Positions 1 through 8,336 of a stretch of DNA of 64,000 bases are shown here, one piece after another. How positions within the stretch are numbered: the first letter of the stretch is position 1; each line of letters starts with the position of its first letter. The stretch covers positions 155,578 through 219,577 of the forward strand of contig JBBCJL010000011.1 of the NCBI GenBank assembly GCA_037190225.1, given 5' to 3'. Position numbers and translations under genes: made by a program. This stretch comes from MKSF01 sp037190225. GTDB lineage: Bacteria > Bacteroidota > Bacteroidia > Chitinophagales > Chitinophagaceae. The notes below the pieces were generated by a model. That model was given only the letters and a program-made list of their open reading frames with translations. It ran no database searches and was not told where the DNA came from.

Positions 1-88
1 ATACAACATCATCAAATTAAGCGACCGCCCCGGCTCCTGCCGCCGGCCCGTTTACGGATTTAACCGCTGCTATACGTAAGATTAATCG

Positions 89-96
89 TAGCTTTG
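89..96 (+). promoter_or_regulatory. -7 promoter element (TAGCTTTG)
   Basis: Matches the Bacteroidota -7 consensus TAnnTTTG, 27 bases before the ATG of the PhnA-like gene. No convincing -33 element was picked out. Confidence 0.55.
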
Positions 97-122
97 CCTC
101 CCGTTAAAAAGGAAACAATATC

Positions 123-704
123 ATGAGAACAGAAGATTTATTAAAATCCAGGAGCGATAATCAATGCGAACTATGTAACGCCGCAGGACATCTGAACGTA
201 TATGATGTGCCGCCGGCCGCAAGCAACGTCACCGGCAGGGAGATCTATATCTGCGATAAGTGCCTCGCCCAGGTGGAAAAGAAGGAAGCCCTCGATCCCG
301 TACACTGGACCTGCCTTACCACAGCCATGTGGAGCGAGGTAGTACCAGTGCAGGTGGTTGCCTGGAGAATGCTGAACAGGTTACGCGATGAAAGCTGGGC
401 AGCAGAACAGATCGATATGATGTATTTTGATGAGGAAACCCTGGCCTGGGCCAAAGCAACGGGAGATCATGAAGGAGATGCTACGGTGGACCTTCACAAA
501 GACAGCAATGGCGCCGTCCTGAATAACGGGGACAGCGTGGTGCTGACCAAGACCCTGGACGTAAAGGGCAGCAGCTTAAAGGCCGCCATAGGCACCGTGG
601 TAAAAAACATCCGGCTGGTACCCGATAATACCGAACAGATAGAAGGCAGGGTAGAAGGACAAACCATTGTTATCCTGACAAAGTATTTAAGAAAACAAAA
701 CTGA
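123..704 (+). CDS. PhnA/YjdM-like zinc-ribbon protein
   Basis: The 193-residue product has an N-terminal zinc-ribbon built from CELC near residues 15-18 and CDKC near 44-47. Its C-terminal half carries the GDSVVLTKTLDVKGSS segment typical of the PhnA domain (YjdM family). The family was named for alkylphosphonate uptake, but that link was made from gene position and its biochemical role is not settled; no other phosphonate genes are visible here. The protein is cytosolic, with no signal peptide. It is longer than the about 110-residue E. coli protein because of a middle segment, as in other Bacteroidota members. The start is placed 27 bases after a TAnnTTTG element. Confidence is good for the family and low for function. 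Confidence 0.85.
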   Translation: MRTEDLLKSRSDNQCELCNAAGHLNVYDVPPAASNVTGREIYICDKCLAQVEKKEALDPVHWTCLTTAMWSEVVPVQVVAWRMLNRLRDESWAAEQIDMMYFDEETLAWAKATGDHEGDATVDLHKDSNGAVLNNGDSVVLTKTLDVKGSSLKAAIGTVVKNIRLVPDNTEQIEGRVEGQTIVILTKYLRKQN

Positions 705-807
705 TCGGCACGCATCTTATCTGGAAATTTTACCGGTAAAACGGCAGGGTCTGGCAAAAATTTACATATCTTTAGCATTTATACAATTTTAAAATCACGC
801 TTCATTA

Positions 808-1332
808 ATGGTAAAGAAATTAATATTCGCGCTGGCGCTTAGCAGCTTTTCCGTGCAGGGACTTTATGCGCAGGCCCAGTTAGTGCCGGGGCATTACAGT
901 CTGGAAAAAGCGGAAGATTATGCCATCTATAACAATGATGTTATCAGGTGCGTGGATTGGATCATCAATACTCCCATCTCGGAGGGACGCAACATAAGAC
1001 GCGATGTCTATGAGTTCCTTTTGCAATGGACAGCAGGCAGCCCGGATCTGCTGATTTCGATCTCTCCGGACAACCTGCCGTTTGAAATATCGCACCCGGA
1101 CCTGCTGATATTATTTATGGGCGCCTGGGCAAAATATGCCATTGTCCATAAAGATTACAGGGATCATCTGGCAGCCAACGAATATGCCGTACTGACCGTA
1201 CTGGACTTCATGGAAAGCAATAAAGCGCTGCTGCCCGAAGATGATGCCACTACCCAAAAATTTAAAGCCATGCGTGAAAAGGGCACCCTAAGGAAACACC
1301 TGAAGAAGGCTTTGTCCAAAATGAAAAAATAA
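808..1332 (+). CDS. Secreted protein of unknown function
   Basis: A 174-residue protein with a clear signal peptide (MVKKLIFALALSSFSVQG followed by LYAQA, cleavage likely after AQA near residue 23). The mature part is mostly alpha-helical by composition, contains the stretch HPDLLILFMGAWAKYAI near residue 95, and ends in a basic tail (LRKHLKKALSKMKK). I do not recognise the family. A TATCTTTA at about 767-774 is one base off the -7 consensus. It sits alone between the PhnA-like gene and the CNNM/CBS gene, with a possible terminator far downstream at 1471-1505. Confidence 0.6.
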   Translation: MVKKLIFALALSSFSVQGLYAQAQLVPGHYSLEKAEDYAIYNNDVIRCVDWIINTPISEGRNIRRDVYEFLLQWTAGSPDLLISISPDNLPFEISHPDLLILFMGAWAKYAIVHKDYRDHLAANEYAVLTVLDFMESNKALLPEDDATTQKFKAMREKGTLRKHLKKALSKMKK

Positions 1333-1470
1333 CAGGCCTTCGGCTGTACCTGGTCTGACTGCCCGGCTACGGGCAGCAAACAGGCAGATTGCATTCATTA
1401 TGCGCGGCAGCGGTACTTTATCTCCGCTGTACAGCGGGATGGAGAAATCTAAAACTAAATATCCTTATTG

Positions 1471-1505
1471 AACTGTGGTTAAGTCTTGCGCTGCCACAGT
1501 TTTTC
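1471..1505 (+). terminator. Possible terminator hairpin
   Basis: The 8-base arms AACTGTGG and CCACAGTT are followed by a short T run. The hairpin lies about 140 bases after the nearest upstream stop codon. Apart from this and the next promoter, I see nothing in the 1333-1715 gap; the short frames there look non-coding. Confidence 0.35.
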
Positions 1506-1681
1506 TATTATGGCATCTGCCTGGTAAATCGTTATTACAATATACCGGGAATACGGCCAGGCAATGACTTTTAACCGGAAATTCCAGGGAACCGTGCTGC
1601 TAAATAAATCAAAAACTGAACCGGGAGAAATAAGCATAGGTTTTATACTCATATATACTCGTTTTATTGACTTTATTGCTA

Positions 1682-1689
1682 TATATTTG
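1682..1689 (+). promoter_or_regulatory. -7 promoter element (TATATTTG)
   Basis: A perfect TAnnTTTG match that overlaps the GTG at 1689. A start at that GTG would therefore lie in the promoter, which favours the ATG at 1716 for the next gene. Confidence 0.55.
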
Positions 1690-1715
1690 TGAACAACCAT
1701 ACTATACCCGTTAAT

Positions 1716-2987
1716 ATGATTACAACTATTGTTTTAATTTTATTAAGCCTTCTCGCCATTCTTTTGATAACAGGGTTTGAATACGCCTACCTGTCATCCA
1801 ATAAGCTCAGCATAGAGCTGAAGCGTAAAAAAGGAACCAACAGCGGTAAAGCCGTAGCCGGCTTTTTTGATAAGCCCGAACGTTTCTGGAGCACGACCAT
1901 CGTTGTATTCTATATATTGCTGGTCATCACCTGCTTTATGATCAGCAAGACAACCATCGTGTACAGCCTGCTTCCCGCCCGGTACACCTCCATCTTTGAG
2001 TCCAATCCCTACCTGGGCATGGCCATAGATATCCTGATCGCCTCCATCCTGATCATCCTGACATCCGGCTTTTTATCCAAAAAGATATTTGAATATAACC
2101 CTGAAGACAAGCTGACAGGCTGGAGCATCTTCCTGAATATGCTGGCCGATATTATCAGCCCTATCAATGCCATCTTCATCAGCGTGGCCCGGTTTATCCT
2201 GAAATACCTGTTCAATGTGAGGATCAAGGAGCCCAACAAGGTGTTTGAAAAGGTCAATATCGAAGAGTTCGTCTATCATAACATACAGGGGCATTATGAT
2301 TTTGAGAACAAGAACAAAGAGCTGTTCAATAAGGCGCTTACGCTCAGCAACCTGAAGATCAGGAACTGTGTTACGCCGCGTAACGAGATCATCGCCATAG
2401 ATGTGAATGCGCCGATACAGATGCTGAAGGATAAATTCATCCAGACCAAGCAGGCGCGTATCATCATTTATGAAAACACCCTGGACAACATCGTAGGATA
2501 TACCCACCAGATAGACCTGAATAAAAGGCCCGCATCCATCCGGGAGATCCTCATAGAAATACCCGTGGTACCTGAAACCATGAATGCGCTGGACCTTATG
2601 AACAGGTTCTCCAAGGAGCGGAAGTCCATAGCCTGGGTGGTGGATGAGTTCGGCGGCACCTATGGGTTCACCACCATAGAAGACATCATGGAAGAGGTAT
2701 TTGGCAATATCAAGGATGAAAATGACCTGGCCATCTATACGGAGCGCATTATCAGCGATAATGAATTTATCTTTTCCGGCCGCCTGGAGATCAATTACCT
2801 CAACAAAAAATATAACCTGAATATTCCCACAGGCCATTCACAGACACTCTCGGGATATATCGTACATAACCATACCACCATTCCCAATATCAGGGAGCGC
2901 ATCATCATCAATAACCTGGAGTTTGAAATACTCCTGGTAACCGCTACCCGCGTGGAGACAGTAAGAATGAAGGTTTTAAATTTCTAG
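1716..2987 (+). CDS. CNNM/CBS-domain transporter-associated protein (CorC/HlyC type, GldE-like)
   Basis: From the ATG at 1716 the product is 423 residues. It has an N-terminal CNNM (DUF21) membrane domain of about four hydrophobic segments, then two CBS motifs in the middle (around MLKDKFIQTKQARIIIYENTLD and RFSKERKSIAWVVDEFGGTYGFTTIEDIMEEVFG), and a C-terminal CorC_HlyC domain. The family includes Mg/Co efflux-associated proteins and, in Bacteroidota, GldE of gliding motility. GldE is normally next to gldD or ssb, and neither is here, so I call only the family. The upstream GTG start at 1689 is rejected because it overlaps the promoter. Located in the inner membrane. Confidence 0.85.
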   Translation: MITTIVLILLSLLAILLITGFEYAYLSSNKLSIELKRKKGTNSGKAVAGFFDKPERFWSTTIVVFYILLVITCFMISKTTIVYSLLPARYTSIFESNPYLGMAIDILIASILIILTSGFLSKKIFEYNPEDKLTGWSIFLNMLADIISPINAIFISVARFILKYLFNVRIKEPNKVFEKVNIEEFVYHNIQGHYDFENKNKELFNKALTLSNLKIRNCVTPRNEIIAIDVNAPIQMLKDKFIQTKQARIIIYENTLDNIVGYTHQIDLNKRPASIREILIEIPVVPETMNALDLMNRFSKERKSIAWVVDEFGGTYGFTTIEDIMEEVFGNIKDENDLAIYTERIISDNEFIFSGRLEINYLNKKYNLNIPTGHSQTLSGYIVHNHTTIPNIRERIIINNLEFEILLVTATRVETVRMKVLNF

Positions 2988-3037
2988 ACCGGCATAAGTT
3001 TTAACCTTTTAATTGGATATATTAAGACTATATAACT

Positions 3038-3045
3038 TAAATTTG
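3038..3045 (+). promoter_or_regulatory. -7 promoter element (TAAATTTG)
   Basis: Perfect TAnnTTTG match 25 bases before the O-methyltransferase ATG; it probably drives that gene and the glucosaminidase behind it. Confidence 0.55.
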
Positions 3046-3069
3046 TAAGTTGTATCAGGTAAAAATCTA

Positions 3070-3720
3070 ATGGACAAAACGATTACCTCCGTACCAGCCA
3101 ACCGGTATGCAGAGAATTTCAGCAGCCCCGAAGATGCCGTATCGGCCGCTTTGAATGCCTATACCGTTGCAAACGTCAGGGGCGCCGGGATGCTATCAGG
3201 GCATCTCCAGGGTAATTTCCTGAAAATGATCAGCCTGATGATCCGGCCCCGAAATGTCCTGGAGCTGGGTACCTATACGGGCTATGCCACCATTGCGCTG
3301 GCGGCAGGTCTGCAGGATGGCGGGCACGTACATACCATTGATACCGACAGCACCTTACAGGACGTAAGGGACGCACACTGGAAAGCAGCAGGACTTGCCG
3401 GGAAAATAATACAGCATACCGGCAAAGCGCTTGATATCCTCCCTACACTCCGGCCTGTACCCTTTGATCTTGCCTTTATTGATGCGGACAAAGGCAACTA
3501 TAAGCATTACCTGGATCTGCTCCTGGAGATGATGTCCGCAAACAGCACCATTATCATTGACAACACCCTGTTCCACGGAGAAGTTTTCGACGAAGCCACC
3601 TCCGACAGGAATGCCATAAAAATTCACGATTTCAACCAGTACTTGCAACAAATGCCGGATGTCTTCCACGTATTGCTCCCTATAAGGGACGGCATCACAC
3701 TTGTAAGGAAAACCCGATAA
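3070..3720 (+). CDS. SAM-dependent O-methyltransferase (class I, catechol-type)
   Basis: A 216-residue protein of the Methyltransf_3 (caffeoyl-CoA/catechol O-methyltransferase) family. Motif I is VLELGTYTGYATIALA near residues 60-75. The acidic FIDADKGNYKHYLDL segment near 140 and the following DNTLFHGEV carry the usual metal-binding acids. The length is normal for the bacterial family, and it should be a cytosolic, Mg-dependent enzyme on a phenolic or similar hydroxyl; the substrate cannot be told. It lies 12 bases before the LysM glucosaminidase gene, so the two may be co-transcribed without an obvious functional link. Confidence 0.9.
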   Translation: MDKTITSVPANRYAENFSSPEDAVSAALNAYTVANVRGAGMLSGHLQGNFLKMISLMIRPRNVLELGTYTGYATIALAAGLQDGGHVHTIDTDSTLQDVRDAHWKAAGLAGKIIQHTGKALDILPTLRPVPFDLAFIDADKGNYKHYLDLLLEMMSANSTIIIDNTLFHGEVFDEATSDRNAIKIHDFNQYLQQMPDVFHVLLPIRDGITLVRKTR

Positions 3721-3732
3721 AAATATTAGATT

Positions 3733-5391
3733 ATGAAATTTACCAAACGTCTGTTATTACCTGCTTTCATTTCCGTTTCCTTTTCAGCCCTGGCCCAGAA
3801 CGATGCCCGGGTGCAGGCTTATATAGAAAAGTATAAGGACCTGGCCATCCTGGAACAAAAAAGGACAGGCATACCTGCGGCCATCAAGCTTGCCCAGGGT
3901 ATCCATGAAACAGCCGCAGGCACCAGCGAGCTCTGCCAGAACGCGAACAACCATTTCGGCATCAAATGCAAGGCCACCTGGAACGGTGAAACCTATACTT
4001 ATACGGACGACCGGAAAGATGAATGCTTCCGGAAATACGGAGACGATATCACTTCCTATAAGGACCATTCTGATTTCCTGTATAAGAATCCCCGTTACAG
4101 CACCCTGTTCACTTACAGCGTGGATGATTATAAAAGCTGGTCCCACGGGCTGAAAAAAGCAGGATATGCCACCAATCCCCAATATGCCGTAAGACTTATC
4201 GAGACCATAGAAAAATACAACCTGAACCAGTACACCCAGATCGCTATGCTGTCTAAAGAGCCTGAGGTGCTCTATGCATCCAACAGCCAGGATATCAAAA
4301 TGGTCATGCCGGGCGAAACTCCCGGGGAAACCAATGTGGCGGCTGCAGCTATTCCCGCAACCGCTGTCTATGCCTCAGGGAAAAGCACCGTACAGCAGGA
4401 AAGGAACATAGAATATTACACAACAGGCCAGCTCAATAATATCAGGGGATTTTATGCCCCCAAAGGTACCATGCTGCTGGAATATGCCATTAAGAACAGG
4501 ATCCGCTACAGCAAGCTGCTTGAGAATAATGACCTGCCCGATGCTCCCCTGGAGGCCGATATGTTCATTTACCTGGACAAGAAGCATAAGAAAGGACTGG
4601 AACCGACCACAACCGTGCAGGAAGGCGAAAGCCTTATCCAGATCAGCCAGCGTACAGGCGTGCAGCTGGCCCAGTTAAAAATGTTCAACAAACTGGTGGA
4701 CGGCGTGGAGCCCAAGCCCGGCAGCGTACTGCAACTGCAGTCAGAAGCGGCGAATGCTCCCGAAGTGTACATCCCTTCTTCCGGGCCTGTCGCCGCCGTA
4801 CCTTTGGCCCGGAAAGCCAATGCTGCAGAAGACGCCTATGTAGTTGTAAAAAACAACAGCCAGGCCGGCTCACCCGAACCAACTCCTTACAAGCAACAAC
4901 CCGCGCCTGCAACGAACACAACAACATCCGCTCCGGCACCAGCTAAAAATCCTGCTGTACCGGTTCAACAACCCGTGGCAGCCGTGGCCGCTACCACCAA
5001 GGCACCTGAAGTGATAGAAGATAATTCCAACCTTTCCCCTTATGAAAGATTAAAAAGGCATATGGACAAGCAGGTGAGCAATACCACCTCCTATAATGAA
5101 ACCCGCATCCAGGAAACGAACAGCTCACCGGCAGCGGAGGATCCCTATGTGACCACTCCGGCAAGAACTACCACGCAACCAGCCGCAAGACAGGCTCCTT
5201 CCCGCCAGAGCACCAGCAATACGGCCCAACCTAAAGCTGCAGCCGGCAACAGGTTTCATACCGTTAAAAAAGGCGAAACCCTTACCGCTATTGCCCAGAA
5301 GTATGGCGTCACTGTAAAGCAGCTCCAGGACTGGAATAAAGTTTCACCCAAAACCCTGAAAGCAGGTCAGAAATTAAAAGTAAGTAAGTAA
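3733..5391 (+). CDS. Peptidoglycan glucosaminidase with two LysM domains
   Basis: A 552-residue exported protein. A signal peptide (to about residue 21, ALA|QN) is followed by a glucosaminidase domain (residues about 25-165). This domain contains the hallmark GIPAAIKLAQGIHETAAGTSELC with the probable catalytic Glu in HET, and then NNHFGIKC. A first LysM-like repeat lies near residues 293-336 (EGESLIQISQRTGVQLAQL). A long Pro/Ala/Thr/Gln-rich linker follows, and a textbook C-terminal LysM (about 508-552, HTVKKGETLTAIAQKYGV). It should cut N-acetylglucosaminyl bonds in the cell wall during growth or division. A strong terminator follows at 5415-5457. Confidence is high. Confidence 0.92.
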   Translation: MKFTKRLLLPAFISVSFSALAQNDARVQAYIEKYKDLAILEQKRTGIPAAIKLAQGIHETAAGTSELCQNANNHFGIKCKATWNGETYTYTDDRKDECFRKYGDDITSYKDHSDFLYKNPRYSTLFTYSVDDYKSWSHGLKKAGYATNPQYAVRLIETIEKYNLNQYTQIAMLSKEPEVLYASNSQDIKMVMPGETPGETNVAAAAIPATAVYASGKSTVQQERNIEYYTTGQLNNIRGFYAPKGTMLLEYAIKNRIRYSKLLENNDLPDAPLEADMFIYLDKKHKKGLEPTTTVQEGESLIQISQRTGVQLAQLKMFNKLVDGVEPKPGSVLQLQSEAANAPEVYIPSSGPVAAVPLARKANAAEDAYVVVKNNSQAGSPEPTPYKQQPAPATNTTTSAPAPAKNPAVPVQQPVAAVAATTKAPEVIEDNSNLSPYERLKRHMDKQVSNTTSYNETRIQETNSSPAAEDPYVTTPARTTTQPAARQAPSRQSTSNTAQPKAAAGNRFHTVKKGETLTAIAQKYGVTVKQLQDWNKVSPKTLKAGQKLKVSK

Positions 5392-5414
5392 GTAAGAATA
5401 TTGATGTAAAATAT

Positions 5415-5457
5415 AAAAAGCAGCGGCTGTTCATCTCAGGGACAGCCGCTGCTTTTT
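5415..5457 (+). terminator. Rho-independent terminator after the glucosaminidase
   Basis: Perfect 16-base arms (AAAAAGCAGCGGCTGT and its complement) with an 11-base loop, ending in TTTTT. It starts 24 bases after the stop codon. Confidence 0.85.
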
Positions 5458-5650
5458 CAGTAGTTCCATGGTTGCAGGCTACTTCTTTCATCAACAGCCA
5501 GCCATATAAACCGGTTGCTTAAAAGATCTGCGTTTGAAGTGGAGGGCAGCCAGCTTTTTCAGGGAACAAGAAATGTTCCGGCTATGCTACAGCCGCGAAT
5601 AACGAACTCTATATTCCAGTCAGGTTCCATCAACAGCTATTATACAACCG

Positions 5651-6568
5651 TCAGCTCAGCTGATGGTCACTCAGGGTATGATCATGCATTTCAAACAGAT
5701 CAAGAAAGCTAATGACGCGTATCAGGTCTTTTGTATTGATGTACAGATCACAAAAGGCGGTAATCTTCACCAAAGGCTTCCGCTCTGCCAGCAGGTACCT
5801 GTAACGCTTCAGGTTGACGGTTTCCTCGTAAAGCCAGCGCTGCTCCGCAAGCCAGTCCCGGACCGGGCTCACTCCCTCAGCAGCATCCGGAACCGACAGC
5901 TGCAGGACGTTGATCTCGTTATACGCTTCCAGCGCGTCTTCAATAGCAGATTCAAATTCCATCAATTCCTTGAATTCCCATAATATATTATAGTACTTAT
6001 AGAGGAAAAAGCAACTGCGGAATTGTAATTGTTCGGGAGAAATGCTTTCATACACTTCGGTTGCATTATCCAGCCAGCACTCCAGGAGATTCAGGTCCAG
6101 CTCACAGTTTTCCAGCCCTTCCAGGTCCTGTAGCAATAGCTGGCATTCGGTATGCCGCCGGATATACCTGCCTGTCGGCTTAAAGTCCCTGCACTCATCT
6201 TTAAAGAAGCCTATTTCGATCCTGCTGTTCTGGTCTGTCTCAAGATGACCGTACAGCAGCTCATCCTCAATGACGCTTACATCAAAATCCACAGGAGACA
6301 GCATTTTAATATGCAGCGGCAGGAAATGCCGGGAGTGGTTGCCCACCAGCACAAGGTTAACGGAAAGGTCTGCTTCCTTATTCAGCAGCACAATATCCAG
6401 CGCTGTGTTCTGGTAAAGCCTGTAAAAGGTAAAAAGCTCGTCCAGCTTTTGTAATATGACCGGCTTGGGGGTATTGGAAATACAAAGATCTTCAGGTAGT
6501 ACGCTGCCGATCGTTTCTACTTCCATTTCAGATACTGCACGGGTCAATATATCAAGTTGTTGCAGCAT
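5651..6568 (-). CDS. Hypothetical protein, 305 aa
   Basis: I do not recognise this protein. It has no signal peptide or membrane segment and is rich in Leu, Glu and Asp. A run of predicted helices in the C-terminal half (for example LWEFKELMEFESAIEDALEAYNEINVLQL) suggests an all-alpha cytosolic domain. The N-terminal half contains a stretch that looks like a beta-rich recognition domain (LSVNLVLVGNHSRHFLPLHIKML). It is co-oriented with the T9SS-sorted gene upstream, but a terminator at 6596-6632 separates them, so its own promoter should lie within about 30 bases of the start. Long open frame and Bacteroidota-like codon use support it as real. Confidence 0.6.
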   Translation of the reverse strand: MLQQLDILTRAVSEMEVETIGSVLPEDLCISNTPKPVILQKLDELFTFYRLYQNTALDIVLLNKEADLSVNLVLVGNHSRHFLPLHIKMLSPVDFDVSVIEDELLYGHLETDQNSRIEIGFFKDECRDFKPTGRYIRRHTECQLLLQDLEGLENCELDLNLLECWLDNATEVYESISPEQLQFRSCFFLYKYYNILWEFKELMEFESAIEDALEAYNEINVLQLSVPDAAEGVSPVRDWLAEQRWLYEETVNLKRYRYLLAERKPLVKITAFCDLYINTKDLIRVISFLDLFEMHDHTLSDHQLS

Positions 6569-6595
6569 ATTTTTCAGAGGGTTGGGGGGTTAATC

Positions 6596-6632
6596 AAAAA
6601 GAACCGTATGAAAAACTGCATACGGTTCTTTT
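6596..6632 (-). terminator. Terminator of the 6665-7450 gene
   Basis: Near-perfect hairpin with arms AAAAGAACCGTATG and CATACGGTTCTTTT and an 8-base loop; T-rich on either strand. It lies just after the stop at 6665 on the minus strand. Confidence 0.75.
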
Positions 6633-6664
6633 GCACTCATCATTTCAATAAATATTTTGATTAT

Positions 6665-7450
6665 TTATTGCTTAACGAACTTACGTGTGGTGAGTTTCAC
6701 ACCATCCGCATTCAGAAAATCTACCGTATACATCCCGCTGTTCAGATGCTGAATGTCAATACTTTTACTGTTCATCGGCGTAGTCAGTATTATTTTGCCC
6801 TTCATATCCACGACTTTCGCGGTGGTTACTTTCAGGTCAGACGCGATATCAACGTTCAAAACACCGGCAGCAGGATTAGGATACAGCCTGATCGCGTTTT
6901 CCGGAATAGTAATAGTGTGTACAGAAACCCCGCCTTCCTTACGTATAATATGAACTACTTCCATTTCCTGCGGATTGGCAGGCTGTGCGCTCACGGGATG
7001 TACTGTTTCCGTTGTGATTTTGTATTTGAATACACCAAAGCCGTTGGTGTCACCGGGCTCAACCTGTAACCAGAGATAGATCAGGTCAGAAGGTGTCAAA
7101 GCTCCGGCATCATTCAATGTCCAGGCGGAAACAGGAGACTCGGCAAAAGGCGTTTTGAAGTAATCACTTACAACACCTCCAACCATATAAGGATGACAGA
7201 TAATATTATCACATAAGCCCTGCGCATCCCAATCAGATGGCATAGAAAACTCAGTAAACTGCCATTTATAGGTAAAGCTGTCTATACCCTGCTCCAGATT
7301 TAATTTTACAGTTGGCTTAACGTCAAGGACAGACCCATTTGTAACTACTGTATCTTCAGAGTTGTGCTGGTACTCCAGCGTGAATACCTGGGCATTCACC
7401 TGTGTGCCTATCGCAGCACTCAATGCAATCGCTGATAAAATTTTTTTCAT
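6665..7450 (-). CDS. T9SS-sorted secreted protein of unknown function
   Basis: A 261-residue protein with a signal peptide (MKKILSAIALSAAIGTQVNAQ) and a type A T9SS sorting domain over about residues 185-261. That domain starts with AIRLYPNPAAGVLNVD, includes the MKGKI turn, and ends SGMYTVDFLNADGVKLTTRKFVKQ. The intervening 160 residues are beta-rich and contain one Cys pair (CDNIICH); no enzyme motif is visible. Such proteins cross the outer membrane by T9SS and are attached to the surface or released. The cargo function is unknown. Confidence 0.8.
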   Translation of the reverse strand: MKKILSAIALSAAIGTQVNAQVFTLEYQHNSEDTVVTNGSVLDVKPTVKLNLEQGIDSFTYKWQFTEFSMPSDWDAQGLCDNIICHPYMVGGVVSDYFKTPFAESPVSAWTLNDAGALTPSDLIYLWLQVEPGDTNGFGVFKYKITTETVHPVSAQPANPQEMEVVHIIRKEGGVSVHTITIPENAIRLYPNPAAGVLNVDIASDLKVTTAKVVDMKGKIILTTPMNSKSIDIQHLNSGMYTVDFLNADGVKLTTRKFVKQ

Positions 7451-7523
7451 CTTCTTCTTTAAGTTTTAAAAGTGTTACTGTGTAATTAAAGAATAAATTT
7501 AAGATTATTCTTCAATAAAGAAA

Positions 7524-7556
7524 AAAATACTTAGATAAATTTCATCTAAGTATTTT
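7524..7556 (-). terminator. Terminator of the Hsp20 gene
   Basis: Perfect 13-base arms (AAAATACTTAGAT and its complement) around a 7-base loop, located between the Hsp20 stop at 7583 and the next gene on the same strand. Confidence 0.7.
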
Positions 7557-7582
7557 CTAAAAAAATGCCTGCCTATGCTGTA

Positions 7583-8008
7583 TTAGCCGATATTGATCCT
7601 GATCTCCTTAGGCTCCTCTTCCTGCTTCAGTGGAATATCAATGCTCAATATACCATTATTATACCTTGCGCTGATACCTTCCACATCCATTTTGGTATCC
7701 AGGGAAAAGCTCCGCTCAAATGATCCTATCAGGAACTCATTTTTCACTACCTGGACATCCCCGGCAATATCCTCCTTGTGCTCATAGCTTATTTTCAGCA
7801 CATTGTTGACCACATCAATGCGTACCAATTCCTTATTAATGCCCGGGATCAGCAGCTGCAATACATACCCTTCTTTTGTTTTGCTGATGTTTACCGGCGG
7901 ATTTTTGGTAAAGGAACGGAACCCTCTTGACATCAGGCCATCGTTACCAAATACATCATCCAATAAATTACCGATCATTTTGGGAGAAACATTCATTTGT
8001 GTTTTCAT
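7583..8008 (-). CDS. Hsp20/alpha-crystallin small heat-shock protein
   Basis: A 141-residue protein with an alpha-crystallin domain over residues about 35-140. It opens with PPVNISKTKEGYVLQLLIPGINKELVRIDV, has the FERSFSLDTKMDVEGISARYNNGILSIDIPL signature, and ends in the C-terminal I-x-I motif (IRINIG). It acts as an ATP-independent holdase that binds unfolding proteins in the cytosol and assembles into oligomers. Length is normal. It is monocistronic, divergent from the QueA-type gene, with its own terminator. No CIRCE-type or other heat-shock operator was recognised upstream. Confidence 0.93.
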   Translation of the reverse strand: MKTQMNVSPKMIGNLLDDVFGNDGLMSRGFRSFTKNPPVNISKTKEGYVLQLLIPGINKELVRIDVVNNVLKISYEHKEDIAGDVQVVKNEFLIGSFERSFSLDTKMDVEGISARYNNGILSIDIPLKQEEEPKEIRINIG

Positions 8009-8258
8009 AATATTTAGCTGTTTTAATGTTTAGTTCGAAATAATGTTCAAAATAAACAATGCAAATAAGAGACCAGGGCCCGTTTTATGCCAGAAACGCC
8101 AGAGACAGGATTACCTTTATGACAAAAAGTCATTTATCAACAATCAAATATGCCATTATTACACAGAAAGTTTTTTTGAAGAGTTTCAAAATTTATTTTC
8201 AGAAATCCACAAAAAATACGAACTTTGTTACACTTACAATGGGTTAGTAAGTAAAGCT

Positions 8259-8295
8259 CGACCACTTCACATTTTTCAGTGAAGTGGTTTTTTTT
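8259..8295 (+). terminator. Strong terminator with no upstream gene, in front of the QueA-type gene
   Basis: A perfect 10-base stem (ACCACTTCAC / GTGAAGTGGT) with an 8-base loop is followed by eight T. No plus-strand gene lies upstream, because Hsp20 reads away. It therefore ends either a short RNA started within about 8040-8250 or a leader that controls the gene starting at 8337. The rest of this 328-base gap is AT-rich and shows no gene. Confidence 0.65.
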
Positions 8296-8336
8296 AATAC
8301 CATCATACAAACAACTTATCATCCCCGATCCCTTAT

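Noticed and set aside
1689..1715. GTG start nine codons upstream of the CNNM/CBS gene
   Set aside because: The GTG is the last base of a perfect -7 element, so it would not be in the transcript as a usable start.
8040..8260. preQ1 riboswitch in front of the QueA-type gene
   Set aside because: The conserved aptamer core was not found.
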